From: Anaerolineae bacterium
GTDB taxonomy: Bacteria; Chloroflexota; Anaerolineae; Aggregatilineales; Phototrophicaceae
NCBI GenBank assembly: GCA_017303635.1
Contig: JAFLCG010000001.1
Location: 558,001 to 622,000 of the forward strand
Direction of reading: 5' to 3'
Length of the DNA stretch: 64,000 nucleotides
Every line of letters starts with the position of its first letter. Position 1 is the stretch's first letter. A program made the translations under genes and the position numbers. Below are positions 34,000-42,033 of this stretch, piece after piece. The notes under the pieces are model-generated. The model worked only from the letters and a program-made list of their open reading frames with translations. It was not told the origin of the DNA and searched no databases.

Positions 34000-34563
34000 T
34001 CATGGACTAGGTGGAAAGTCAGCAACAACCGCGTTGACTTCAATCACAGTTCCTGAAGCAAAGGTCAGCCGGATCAAAATTGATTCACCCGCCTGCAGAC
34101 TACTAATCAGTCCACTAAGCATGATGTGGTAACCGCCTGGTTCGATGTCGATTGCTGAATAGCCAGGGATTTGCAGCCCAGAGGTTTGTTGAACCATCCT
34201 TGCGATCCCGGCGTCATCAATTTGGGTTTGATGGAGTTCTACTGTAGCGGCTACATCTGAAGCAGCACTCAGCAGTGTATCTGCCGCTCCTCCATCATTT
34301 CGTATATGCATATATGCAGCCGTTGGTGTTCCCTGATTCACCGCTTGATCCATGTTGTGCTCGGACATAGACATCTCGACTGGTCGTACCCACGCATTCG
34401 TGACCGAGATTACGCTTTGACTGTTCACTTCCAGTGCCCGCAACCCAGCAGGCAAAAATATGGCTACAAATGGAGACAACGCCGCGATAACGGCGAAAAT
34501 GAGAGTCAATGCCTTTAGTAGCCGCATCCAGACTGGTTCTCTTTGTGACGTTATGGACTTCAC
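34000..34563 (-). CDS. PCuAC copper chaperone
   Basis: Extracytoplasmic Cu(I) chaperone of the PCuA(C)/DUF461 family, 187 residues, with an N-terminal anchor helix at about 18-44. The copper motif is the spread His/Met set seen in VELHQTQIDDAGIARM and GGYHIMLSGL. Such proteins deliver copper to the CuA or CuB site of cytochrome oxidase or buffer copper. The start is GTG at 34563 behind GAGAGGTAGAT. A second PCuAC domain is fused to CopC-CopD at 45871, so the element carries two. Two extra Met/His (EMSMSEHNMD) near residue 63 may add copper binding. Confidence 0.92.
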   Translation of the reverse strand: MKSITSQREPVWMRLLKALTLIFAVIAALSPFVAIFLPAGLRALEVNSQSVISVTNAWVRPVEMSMSEHNMDQAVNQGTPTAAYMHIRNDGGAADTLLSAASDVAATVELHQTQIDDAGIARMVQQTSGLQIPGYSAIDIEPGGYHIMLSGLISSLQAGESILIRLTFASGTVIEVNAVVADFPPSP

Positions 34564-34662
34564 ATCTACCTCTCTAAGACAAGGTCGGGCACATCAGACA
34601 TAAAGACACAAGACAGACCCTTCAATGACACATTTCCGCAATTCAGAAGTAATCTGTGACTG

Positions 34663-35280
34663 TCAGCACTTGCGTAGGAGTGCAATCGTGAAGCCCAACT
34701 TGGAATACTTGACCGCTGGTTCTTGCAGGTCAATACAGAGAGCCGCAGAATCCACAATAGGTTGAAGCTTTCTATTGATATTTGTGGCTAGAGTCCCTAT
34801 CACCAAATCGAGGACGCGACGCATTACAGATGGTGAGTGCTCTTCTTGTAGAAATTTGTCAAAGATCACGATTCGACCGCTGGGCTTCAAGACACGCGCT
34901 GCTTCGCGCATGCAAGCGACCGGATCAGGAATAACAGCAACAATCAGATTTAGAACTACAGCATCAAACTGCCCGGAGGCAAAAGTGAGTGATTGTCCAT
35001 CCATCACTGTTGCAGTAATGGTACGGTTGAGCAGTACCGCCTTCGCTCGAATCTTTTCAACCATCGCGGGCGTGATGTCCGTCGCAACAACTTCCACCTC
35101 AGGTGGCATATACCGCAAATCTTCGCCCGTTCCAGCTCCGACAATCAACACACGCTCATTGGTGCATAAGCGAAGTAGGCTAATGGCACGTTGTCGCGAT
35201 TCATCGAACATCCGAATTGCAGCGTCGTAAAACGGTGCGTAAAGTGTGTAACGCAATCGGTTCCAACTATTGGTATTCAT
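34663..35280 (-). CDS. Class I SAM-dependent methyltransferase
   Basis: A 205-residue methyltransferase with motif I VLIVGAGTGEDLRYMP, the acidic strand end EVVATDITPAM, FDAVVLNLIVAVIPDP and VLKPSGRIVIFDKFL. It resembles UbiE/phospholipid N-methyltransferase-like enzymes. The frame is open upstream to 35589, but that part overlaps the flavoprotein gene; GAGGGAGAGTATCTG sets the start at 35280. It is the last gene of the MerR-controlled metal ATPase operon, which hints at metal or metalloid methylation or lipid change, but no metalloid-binding Cys set is visible. Confidence 0.85.
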   Translation of the reverse strand: MNTNSWNRLRYTLYAPFYDAAIRMFDESRQRAISLLRLCTNERVLIVGAGTGEDLRYMPPEVEVVATDITPAMVEKIRAKAVLLNRTITATVMDGQSLTFASGQFDAVVLNLIVAVIPDPVACMREAARVLKPSGRIVIFDKFLQEEHSPSVMRRVLDLVIGTLATNINRKLQPIVDSAALCIDLQEPAVKYSKLGFTIALLRKC

Positions 35281-35329
35281 CAGATACTCTCCCTCAAACG
35301 TCCAAAGGCGCACTAGGAACTCTTCATCG

Positions 35330-36463
35330 TCATCGTTCAGCCATGGAATATACTGAGTGGTTGAGTTCCAAGTGCGTATTGATGCTGTCTGATTGGAGTG
35401 CGCGTCGTAGAAGTACGTCAGCGATGAACTCAGCATCTTTACCAACGCCTGCCACAAGCGCAGAGTCACGTGAGTGCTGCCATGACCGTCCGATGAAGTA
35501 CAACCCGTCGACAGGAGATATGCCCTCATCATGGATGAAGTTTCCATCACTATCTTTGACTTCAGCGATGGCGACCCATGTGCTGTCATCTTGATATCCA
35601 GTCGCCCAGATCACGGTCCCGATCTGGCGCTGTACACCATCAGCGAAGGTTGCAGTATTTCCTTGCGCGGAAGTGAGTTTTTTCACAATCTGTACACCTC
35701 GCCGCTGAAGCTGGCTGAAACGTCTCCCGCGTGCAGGGAAAGGATCGGTCTGACGCAGGCGCTGACCGAGAGCTGTTTTTGCAGAAACTCTGGTAACTCC
35801 GAGCTTTACCAGCCACCACCAGATGCTTTTTCCGAGAACCTTTTCTGGCAGCAGGCGGCGAGGTCGTCCTGTTGCCAACAACACGGTATGCGTAGCGGAG
35901 AGTTCGCCAGCAAGATCGCGCCCGGTTGCGCCATCGCCAACGATGAGGACGGTGCCGTAGTTGATTTGCGCCGGGTTTTTGTACGTTTCTGGTGTAAACT
36001 GAGCAACCGAATTATCGAAGTGTGCTGCCAGTGCCGGGACTTTCGGCTTTTGAAATGGTCCGGTCGCCAGCACAATACTCCTGCTTTGCAGAACCTCGCC
36101 TGTAGCGGTTGTCGACTCAAAACCGTCATTGGTACGGTCAACTCGCACAATATCGGTATTCAGCCTTACAGGAAGAGCGAAATGTCGTGCATAGGTTTCA
36201 AGGTAATCGGCGAACTCATCGCGCGTCGCATAACCTTGTGGATCACCTCTAAGATCGAGCCCGGGTAACGCGCTGAAGAAGCGCGGCGTAAACAGAGCAA
36301 GTGAGTCGTAGCGTTTGCGCCAACTGTCACCGATACGTGAGTTGCGTTCAGTCAGTACAACGTTCAGCGAAGTCGAGCGAAGCGCATATGCCAGCGCCAG
36401 CCCAGCCTGACCTGCGCCAACGATCAGAACATCAATTACGAAGTTGTTCACTTCCGCTTCCAT
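35330..36463 (-). CDS. CzcO-like flavin monooxygenase/oxidoreductase
   Basis: A 377-residue FAD/NAD(P)-binding protein of the flavin monooxygenase type. The FAD loop is VLIVGAGQAGLALAYALR, the second dinucleotide loop is VLIVGDGATGRDLAGEL, and VIWATGYQ is the ATG motif between domains. CzcO-like proteins are often encoded with metal pumps, as here, but their reaction is unclear. AGGAAATA precedes the ATG, 6 bases after the P1B-2 ATPase stop. Its likely control is the MerR operator upstream of the ATPases. Confidence 0.85.
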   Translation of the reverse strand: MEAEVNNFVIDVLIVGAGQAGLALAYALRSTSLNVVLTERNSRIGDSWRKRYDSLALFTPRFFSALPGLDLRGDPQGYATRDEFADYLETYARHFALPVRLNTDIVRVDRTNDGFESTTATGEVLQSRSIVLATGPFQKPKVPALAAHFDNSVAQFTPETYKNPAQINYGTVLIVGDGATGRDLAGELSATHTVLLATGRPRRLLPEKVLGKSIWWWLVKLGVTRVSAKTALGQRLRQTDPFPARGRRFSQLQRRGVQIVKKLTSAQGNTATFADGVQRQIGTVIWATGYQDDSTWVAIAEVKDSDGNFIHDEGISPVDGLYFIGRSWQHSRDSALVAGVGKDAEFIADVLLRRALQSDSINTHLELNHSVYSMAER

Positions 36464-36469
36464 TATTTC

Positions 36470-38668
36470 CTACTCTCCCTGGTCGAAAGCCAGCGGACGC
36501 ATTCCATTCAAGGTGACGAGCAGCGACATTCCTACATCTGCAAGAATCGCTACCCATAGCGAAGTGAAACCGAAAAATGCCAACACAAGGAAAATTGTTT
36601 TCATGCCAAAGGAAAGCGCGACATTTTGGTAGATCAGCCTTCGTGCGAAGCGCGACAGTCGTACTGCAAAGGGGAGGGCTGTCAAATCGTCCGCCATGAG
36701 CGCAATGTCCGCCGTTTCGAGCGCCTGCGGGCTACCAGCACCGCCCATCGCGATGCCAACCGTTGCAGCAGCCAATGAGGGTGTATCGTTAATGCCATCT
36801 CCCACCATTGCCACGCTTTTGTATCGAGTGATGAGTTCATGTACTGCGTCTACCTTATGCTGCGGCAGTAATTCAGAACGGACATCGGTGACACCAAGCT
36901 GTTCACCAATGCGTTGTGCAACCGTGGCATTGTCTCCCGTCAGTATGACTGTTGGCAGGCCAAGCAGCGTCAAATCGTGAACAACTGACCGACTACTGGA
37001 ACGAGCGGTATCAGCCAAAGCGATGTAGCCCCGTATACGATCCGCCTCCGCGACAATCATGGTGGTTCGTCCTTGAGCCTCTACGCCGTTTATCGCCTCA
37101 AATACTGCTTCATCATGTGGAAATGTTTCGCTAAACAGTCGATGGCTACCCACTGTGACCAAGCTGCCATTTACCCGACCTTGTACGCCACGTCCTGCTA
37201 GCAATACAACCGACTCAGCAGCCGGGTAAATGTCGTGAAGCTGGCGTTCAGTTGCCGCATTGACAACCGCTTGTGCCAGTGGGTGCGTTGTGCGGCGCTC
37301 AACCGCAGAAGCCAACGCCAATATGTCATCACAGGATTCGCATGGATCGCCATTTTTGCACTCAAGGGATCGCCATTCCGTGACGATTGGCTTACCCTCA
37401 GTCAGGGTTCCCGTCTTATCAAAGGCGAACGCGTTGACAGTGCCAAGTGCTTCCAAGAATGCACCACCTTTGATCAAAACCCCTCGTCGGGCTGCTGCTG
37501 TGATGGCACTGATGACGGTGACTGGACCACTAATGACCAGCGCGCAAGGACAGGCGATAATCAGCATCGCCAGCGCCCGATACAACCAACCATGTTCGCT
37601 AGGCGTATCGTAAAAGGGTTGATTCAATATCAACGGTGGCACTACTGCGACCAACGCGGCAATCACCACCACAGCAGGGGTATACCACTTTGCGAAACCG
37701 TCGATCACCCGCTGGCTGGGGGCACGCACGCTTTGCGCTTCTTCGACCAACTTAATGATCCGACTGATAGTATTATCCGCTGCAAGTCTTGTCACGCGGA
37801 TCGTAAGCACGCCATCGCCATTGATGGTTCCAGCGAACACATCATCTCCGCCTTCTTTGATGACAGGCACACTCTCACCGGTGATTGGCGCTTGATCGAC
37901 ACCACTTGTCCCGGTCAGGATAATCCCATCCATGGGAATGTTCTCACCTGGTTTGACAAGCAGGACGTCTCCAACTTCTAAGGCGCTGACATGTATGATT
38001 TCTTCTGTACCTGCTCGTAGTCGAACAGCCTGCGTAGGTTTGAGTGACATCAAGCTGCGAATACTGTCTCGTGCCCGGTCGGCAGTGTAGCCTTCGAGTG
38101 CTTCGCCAAGCGCAAACAGGAAAATCACCGTTGCGCCTTCAAGATACTCGCCAATCCAGATCGCCCCGATTCCGGCAATACTCATCAATAAGTTGATATT
38201 GAATTCGCGGTTGATTCGCAGAGTGTTGATACCACTTCGAGCAATCGGCAGGAGTGTGATTCCCATGCCAAACGTGTACGCCGCTCCCAAAATACTTTCC
38301 GGCAACGCTAGGAGAGATGCGAGTATAAAGGTGATCAGGACAACTGCGCCGCCGACCAACGCCAACCGCGTCTCATGCCGCGTGAGCAGGTAATCCCAAA
38401 ACCCGACAATCTCACCGCGCGTCACAGCTACCGACTCAACATGCGTATCTGTTTCGGCTTGTATATTTTTCCCCAGCGCCGACACACGCGCCTGAAGGAT
38501 GTCGAAGGGTACACTGCCCTCAAGGTGCATCTTGCTCGTAGCAAAATCGACTTGGACGCTTCTTACACCTTCCAACCTGGCAACCCCAGTTTCAACTTCG
38601 CGAGCGCATCCCGCACAATCCATACCGGTAATGATGTAGGTTTTCAGCGTCTCCCCTTGATTGATCAT
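36470..38668 (-). CDS. Zn/Cd/Pb-exporting P1B-2 ATPase
   Basis: A 732-residue heavy-metal pump. The N-terminal metal-binding domain has GMDCAGC (Cys18, Cys21). The membrane site is CPC (373-375), the phosphorylated Asp417 is in DKTGTLTEG, and the HP motif is in RTTHPLAQ. The last helix reads ADVGMSLLVTLNGMRPL; its Asp-x-Gly identifies the P1B-2 group (Zn2+, Cd2+, Pb2+; ZntA/CadA). A Cys-rich insertion (ECKNGDPCESCDD) after the phosphorylation site is unusual and may bind metal. The ATG overlaps the P1B-4 ATPase stop (ATGA), so the two pumps are made together. Confidence 0.93.
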   Translation of the reverse strand: MINQGETLKTYIITGMDCAGCAREVETGVARLEGVRSVQVDFATSKMHLEGSVPFDILQARVSALGKNIQAETDTHVESVAVTRGEIVGFWDYLLTRHETRLALVGGAVVLITFILASLLALPESILGAAYTFGMGITLLPIARSGINTLRINREFNINLLMSIAGIGAIWIGEYLEGATVIFLFALGEALEGYTADRARDSIRSLMSLKPTQAVRLRAGTEEIIHVSALEVGDVLLVKPGENIPMDGIILTGTSGVDQAPITGESVPVIKEGGDDVFAGTINGDGVLTIRVTRLAADNTISRIIKLVEEAQSVRAPSQRVIDGFAKWYTPAVVVIAALVAVVPPLILNQPFYDTPSEHGWLYRALAMLIIACPCALVISGPVTVISAITAAARRGVLIKGGAFLEALGTVNAFAFDKTGTLTEGKPIVTEWRSLECKNGDPCESCDDILALASAVERRTTHPLAQAVVNAATERQLHDIYPAAESVVLLAGRGVQGRVNGSLVTVGSHRLFSETFPHDEAVFEAINGVEAQGRTTMIVAEADRIRGYIALADTARSSSRSVVHDLTLLGLPTVILTGDNATVAQRIGEQLGVTDVRSELLPQHKVDAVHELITRYKSVAMVGDGINDTPSLAAATVGIAMGGAGSPQALETADIALMADDLTALPFAVRLSRFARRLIYQNVALSFGMKTIFLVLAFFGFTSLWVAILADVGMSLLVTLNGMRPLAFDQGE

Positions 38669-41091
38669 CGCAAGACTTCCTTCTTGAAACCAAGCAAACG
38701 AAGTGCGTTACCGACCACGATGAGCGTGCTGCCTTCATGAAGCAGAACGGCAAAGCCCAACTGCACAAGTCCCAGTACCGATGTGACGATTAGCAGGGCG
38801 ATCACGCCAAGTGAAATCATGAGATTTTGCATGATGATCCGGCGGCTGGCGCGACTCAAGCCGACGGCGAACGGCAGTTTGCTTAGGTCATCACCCATCA
38901 GCGCCACATCTGCTGTTTCGAGCGCCACCGCTGTACCCGCCCCGCCCATGGCAATCCCGACTGTCGCCGTTGCCAGTGCGGGTGCGTCATTCACGCCATC
39001 CCCGATCATCGCGATGGCGCTGTACTTCCCTTCCAGCGCCTTGACGATCCGCAGTTTGTCCTCCGGCAGCAGTTCCGCTTGAACTTCGGTCAATCCGACC
39101 TGCCCGGCAATATTGCGCGCGACATCATCGTTATCGCCTGTCAGCATGACGAGATGTTCCACGCCCAATCCTCGTAGATCGCTCATGATCTGTGGCACGT
39201 TCGGACGCGGGGTATCCGCCAGACCGAGGATGCCCATGAAGCGCGACCCTTTGCTTACAACCATCGTAGAGCGTCCGGCTTTCTCCAGATCATCCGCCTG
39301 ACGAGTCAGGGCTTCATCCGGTTTCAAGCCTTCGACATCGGCAAACAGTTTGAGCGAACCTATGCGCACGACCTCGCCGCCGATGCTGCTAATCACACCT
39401 TTTCCGGCGACATTTTCGAGACCACCCGCCTGCGGCAGCATCAATTGACGTTCGTTGGCAGTCCGCACGACCGCCTGCGCCAGAGGATGGTTCGACTGCT
39501 GCTCTACAGCTCCCGCAATGCGCAGCAGCTCATCAGCGAGCGTTTCGTTTAAAGGGATAACATCCGTCACGCGGAACACACCGCTGGTAATCGTTCCAGT
39601 CTTGTCGAAGGCGATTGCCCGCAGCGTTCCCAGGTTTTCAAGGTGAACGCCACCCTTGATCAGCACTCCGTTTCGCGCAGCTTGGGCGATACCCGCCAGG
39701 ACTGCCGCTGGCGTCCCGATTGCCAGCGCGCATGGCGAGGCGGCAACCAGGAGCAGCATCCCTCGGTAAAAGCTTTGTTCGAGCGTAAGCAGGTTGAGCA
39801 GTGCCGGAACCACGATGATAAGAGCAGTTGCCAGGAAGACAAACGGCACAAAGCGGCTGGTGAATCGATCCGCAAATTGTTGCGTTGGGCTTTGCTGGCT
39901 TTGCGCCTCGGCAACCAGGCGCATGACACGGCTCAGGGTGTTGTCCGCGGCGACACGGGTCACGCGAATGTCGAGCGCATTGTCTTTATTGACCGTTCCT
40001 GCAAACACTTCATCACCGCTCGTCTTCGTCACTGGAACACTTTCGCCCGTGATCGGGCTTTGGTCGATGGCGCTGTTGCCCGCCGCGATGACTCCATCGA
40101 CCGGAATACGGTCGCCGGGGCGAGTGACGACGACATCATCGATTTGAATCTGTTCGACCGGGGTCTCTACGATCTGATCGCCGCGTCTAAGCTGCGCCGT
40201 TTTCGGCATCAACGCGCCGAGCGCACTGATCGCATTGCGCGCGCGGTCGAGCGCGTAGTGTTCGCCTGCATGTCCAATAGCGAACAGCAGAAGCAGAAAC
40301 GCACCTTCGCCAAACTCACCCAAAAGTGCTGCGCCGACTGCTGCGGCCAGCATCAGGATATCGGTATCCAGCTTTCCTTTGAACAGCGCTGGAATCGCGT
40401 GGGTGGCGACATCGTACCCTCCCGCGAAGTAGGCGAGGATATAGAACACCATGGCAGCCGATTCGCTGAAGTTGAGAAACCGTTCGCCCAACCAGCCTGC
40501 CAGAAAGAAGATGGCTGCCAGCCCGACCAGGATGAGGGTCCATCGCTCCTGCATCCAGTGCGGCAGAAATGCCGGGGCGCTACCGTGATCATGCCCGTCT
40601 GCATGTTCTGTCTCAGTGTCGTCTTTCGGCGTGGACTGAGGCTGTGGGGGGGTGACGATTTTCGCTCCCAAGCTTTGAATGGCGGTGTCAATTGTCCCCC
40701 GCTGCAAAATGGCCGTATCGTAAGCGACGAAGATCAGCCCGGCGGCATAATTCACGCTGGCATGGATCATGCCATCGAGTTCACGCAGTACCCGCTCCAA
40801 ACTCAGTCCTGCGTCAGCAGCATTCAAGCGGGCAAAAGCAATCTGCTCGTGTCTGTATTGTCTACTTAGTTGGGCGCTTGCGTCCGTCACCAATCGCTTC
40901 AAGTCCGACAATGAGACTAGATTTGGATCAAAGTGCAGACAAAGGTCTGTACGACCGTTTTCCCGAAGGATATGCGCCTGTTCGATACCTTTTTGTTGGA
41001 CGAGACGATCCGTTAGGAAAGTGATGCATTCATCACCACTCTCCATATCGGGCAGCAGAAGCACCAGATCAATTTGCAGCATCTTGGACAT
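38665..41091 (-). CDS. P1B-4 (Co/Zn/Fe-type) ATPase with His-rich linker
   Basis: An 808-residue metal pump of the CoaT/CtpD group. The membrane site is SPC (452-454) in place of CPC, and the last helix carries HEGST, the P1B-4 signature. Asp496 in DKTGTITSG is phosphorylated. About 150 residues precede the core and look like two HMA-fold domains that have lost CxxC, followed by a His/Asp/Glu linker (TEHADGHDHGSAP). Known P1B-4 pumps export Co2+, Zn2+ or Fe2+. AGGAGCGCAG precedes the ATG, and a MerR-type promoter lies just upstream, overlapping the end of the regulator gene. Confidence 0.93.
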   Translation of the reverse strand: MSKMLQIDLVLLLPDMESGDECITFLTDRLVQQKGIEQAHILRENGRTDLCLHFDPNLVSLSDLKRLVTDASAQLSRQYRHEQIAFARLNAADAGLSLERVLRELDGMIHASVNYAAGLIFVAYDTAILQRGTIDTAIQSLGAKIVTPPQPQSTPKDDTETEHADGHDHGSAPAFLPHWMQERWTLILVGLAAIFFLAGWLGERFLNFSESAAMVFYILAYFAGGYDVATHAIPALFKGKLDTDILMLAAAVGAALLGEFGEGAFLLLLFAIGHAGEHYALDRARNAISALGALMPKTAQLRRGDQIVETPVEQIQIDDVVVTRPGDRIPVDGVIAAGNSAIDQSPITGESVPVTKTSGDEVFAGTVNKDNALDIRVTRVAADNTLSRVMRLVAEAQSQQSPTQQFADRFTSRFVPFVFLATALIIVVPALLNLLTLEQSFYRGMLLLVAASPCALAIGTPAAVLAGIAQAARNGVLIKGGVHLENLGTLRAIAFDKTGTITSGVFRVTDVIPLNETLADELLRIAGAVEQQSNHPLAQAVVRTANERQLMLPQAGGLENVAGKGVISSIGGEVVRIGSLKLFADVEGLKPDEALTRQADDLEKAGRSTMVVSKGSRFMGILGLADTPRPNVPQIMSDLRGLGVEHLVMLTGDNDDVARNIAGQVGLTEVQAELLPEDKLRIVKALEGKYSAIAMIGDGVNDAPALATATVGIAMGGAGTAVALETADVALMGDDLSKLPFAVGLSRASRRIIMQNLMISLGVIALLIVTSVLGLVQLGFAVLLHEGSTLIVVGNALRLLGFKKEVLR

Positions 41092-41130
41092 AATTCTGCG
41101 CTCCTCGCGCCAGAAATGCCGAACTGCTGC

Positions 41131-41162
41131 AGTGTAAACCTTCCACTAGAGTGGAAGGTCAA
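41131..41162 (-). promoter_or_regulatory. MerR-type operator-promoter of the metal ATPase operon
   Basis: Reading the minus strand, TTGACC (41162-41157) and TACACT (41136-41131) are 20 bases apart. Across the spacer lies a perfect 22-bp palindrome (41138-41159) whose half-site is ACCTTCCACT. This is the classic arrangement for a metal-sensing MerR regulator. The TGA stop of the MerR gene is inside the -35 hexamer. Confidence 0.9.
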
Positions 41163-41896
41163 GAGGGACTTTGCTCTAATGCCAGAAATAGCTGAGCATA
41201 AATAAACGCATTTTCCCCGGCAACAGAAATCAGAAAACCTTCAGCGTGCCTTGCGTACTGTACCGAAGGATGCACGTTGCATGGCTGTTCCAACTGGATC
41301 AGCCTCTCAAGACCGGCTGAAATAGTTGGGTCATGACCAATTAGCAGAATTTGATAGTGACTTTCTGATTGCCAGACGTGTACATGACGACCCCGCAACG
41401 CATTGAGAATATCTTGAGCTTCTGGGGAAGACAGGGCACATCCAGTCCGTTGCATGAGCCATTCGAGTGTGCTTTCGGCTGATCGTGCCGGTGTTGGGAC
41501 TCGGCATACCCGTTCCGTCATCGACTTGTAAAGTGACTCATCTCGAATTGACGGCTGAATATCTCGCAGGAAAAGCTCCATTTCATGCTTCTGGACCATG
41601 AATTCGGTGAGTTGGCGCTCAATGGCAAGGAAGCGATTTTCAGCAATGTTGATGATGTCTTGTGCAAGCGTATTGTTGTCTAACAGCAGGCGAATATCTG
41701 CCAAAGAGAAGCCCAGGCGCTGCGCGCGCAGAATAAAGCGAATGCGCTGTTCTGACTCTGGGGTGTATAACCGATAGCCCGCTTCTGAACGATTTGCTGG
41801 TTCCAACAAACCTTGTCTTTCATAGAAGCGTAAAGCCGTCGGTTTTACACCGCAGCGTTCTGATAGCTGTCCAATCGTGAGCAATGCCGTTGTCAC
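41159..41896 (-). CDS. MerR-family metal-responsive regulator with long C-terminal domain
   Basis: A 245-residue activator. The MerR helix-turn-helix reads LLTIGQLSERCGVKPTALRF, followed by YERQGLLEPANRSEAGYRLY and the dimerisation helix. Beyond the usual 130-145 residues it has about 110 more, including Cys residues (VCRVPTP, TGCALSS, QPCNVHPSVQY) and His-rich HVHVWQSESHY; these may sense metal. The chosen start is GTG at 41896 behind GGAG; an ORF extension to 41968 lacks a ribosome site. It lies directly upstream of the P1B-4/P1B-2 operon and its operator, and is divergent from the multicopper oxidase gene. Confidence 0.9.
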   Translation of the reverse strand: MTTALLTIGQLSERCGVKPTALRFYERQGLLEPANRSEAGYRLYTPESEQRIRFILRAQRLGFSLADIRLLLDNNTLAQDIINIAENRFLAIERQLTEFMVQKHEMELFLRDIQPSIRDESLYKSMTERVCRVPTPARSAESTLEWLMQRTGCALSSPEAQDILNALRGRHVHVWQSESHYQILLIGHDPTISAGLERLIQLEQPCNVHPSVQYARHAEGFLISVAGENAFIYAQLFLALEQSPS

Positions 41897-41968
41897 CAGA
41901 GACTCCAGATTCACAGTCCAATTGTCTGCAAACAGCAGTGTAACCATGTGAACTAACTTTGGATACAC

Positions 41969-42014
41969 TTGACAAATTTTTTTGATTAGCCTAACTTTAG
42001 GTTGAACCTATATA
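41969..42014 (+). promoter_or_regulatory. Candidate promoter/operator of the multicopper oxidase genes
   Basis: The divergent gap holds TTGACA (41969-41974) and, further on, TTGATT (41982-41987) with TATATA at 42009-42014. A 12-bp palindrome CCTAACTTTAGG (41990-42001) lies between them. It could be a second MerR-type site, since the regulator gene is divergent, but the spacing (21) is at the limit. Confidence 0.4.
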
Positions 42015-42033
42015 TCACATTTCGTTCGGGGGG

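Noticed and set aside
35281..35589. N-terminal extension of the methyltransferase gene
   Set aside because: It overlaps the CzcO-like gene in another frame, and the ribosome site lies just before 35280.
33947..36268. Plus-strand frames opposite the PCuAC, methyltransferase and CzcO-like genes
   Set aside because: They are antisense shadows; the minus-strand products have clear family motifs.
39643..40869. 408-residue plus-strand open frame
   Set aside because: It is the antisense of the P1B-4 ATPase gene, has no ribosome site, and reads as an unnatural Arg/Gln/His-rich chain.
41138..41159. 22-bp palindrome considered as a terminator of the MerR gene
   Set aside because: There is no T tract, and it sits exactly in the spacer of a TTGACC/TACACT promoter, so it is an operator.
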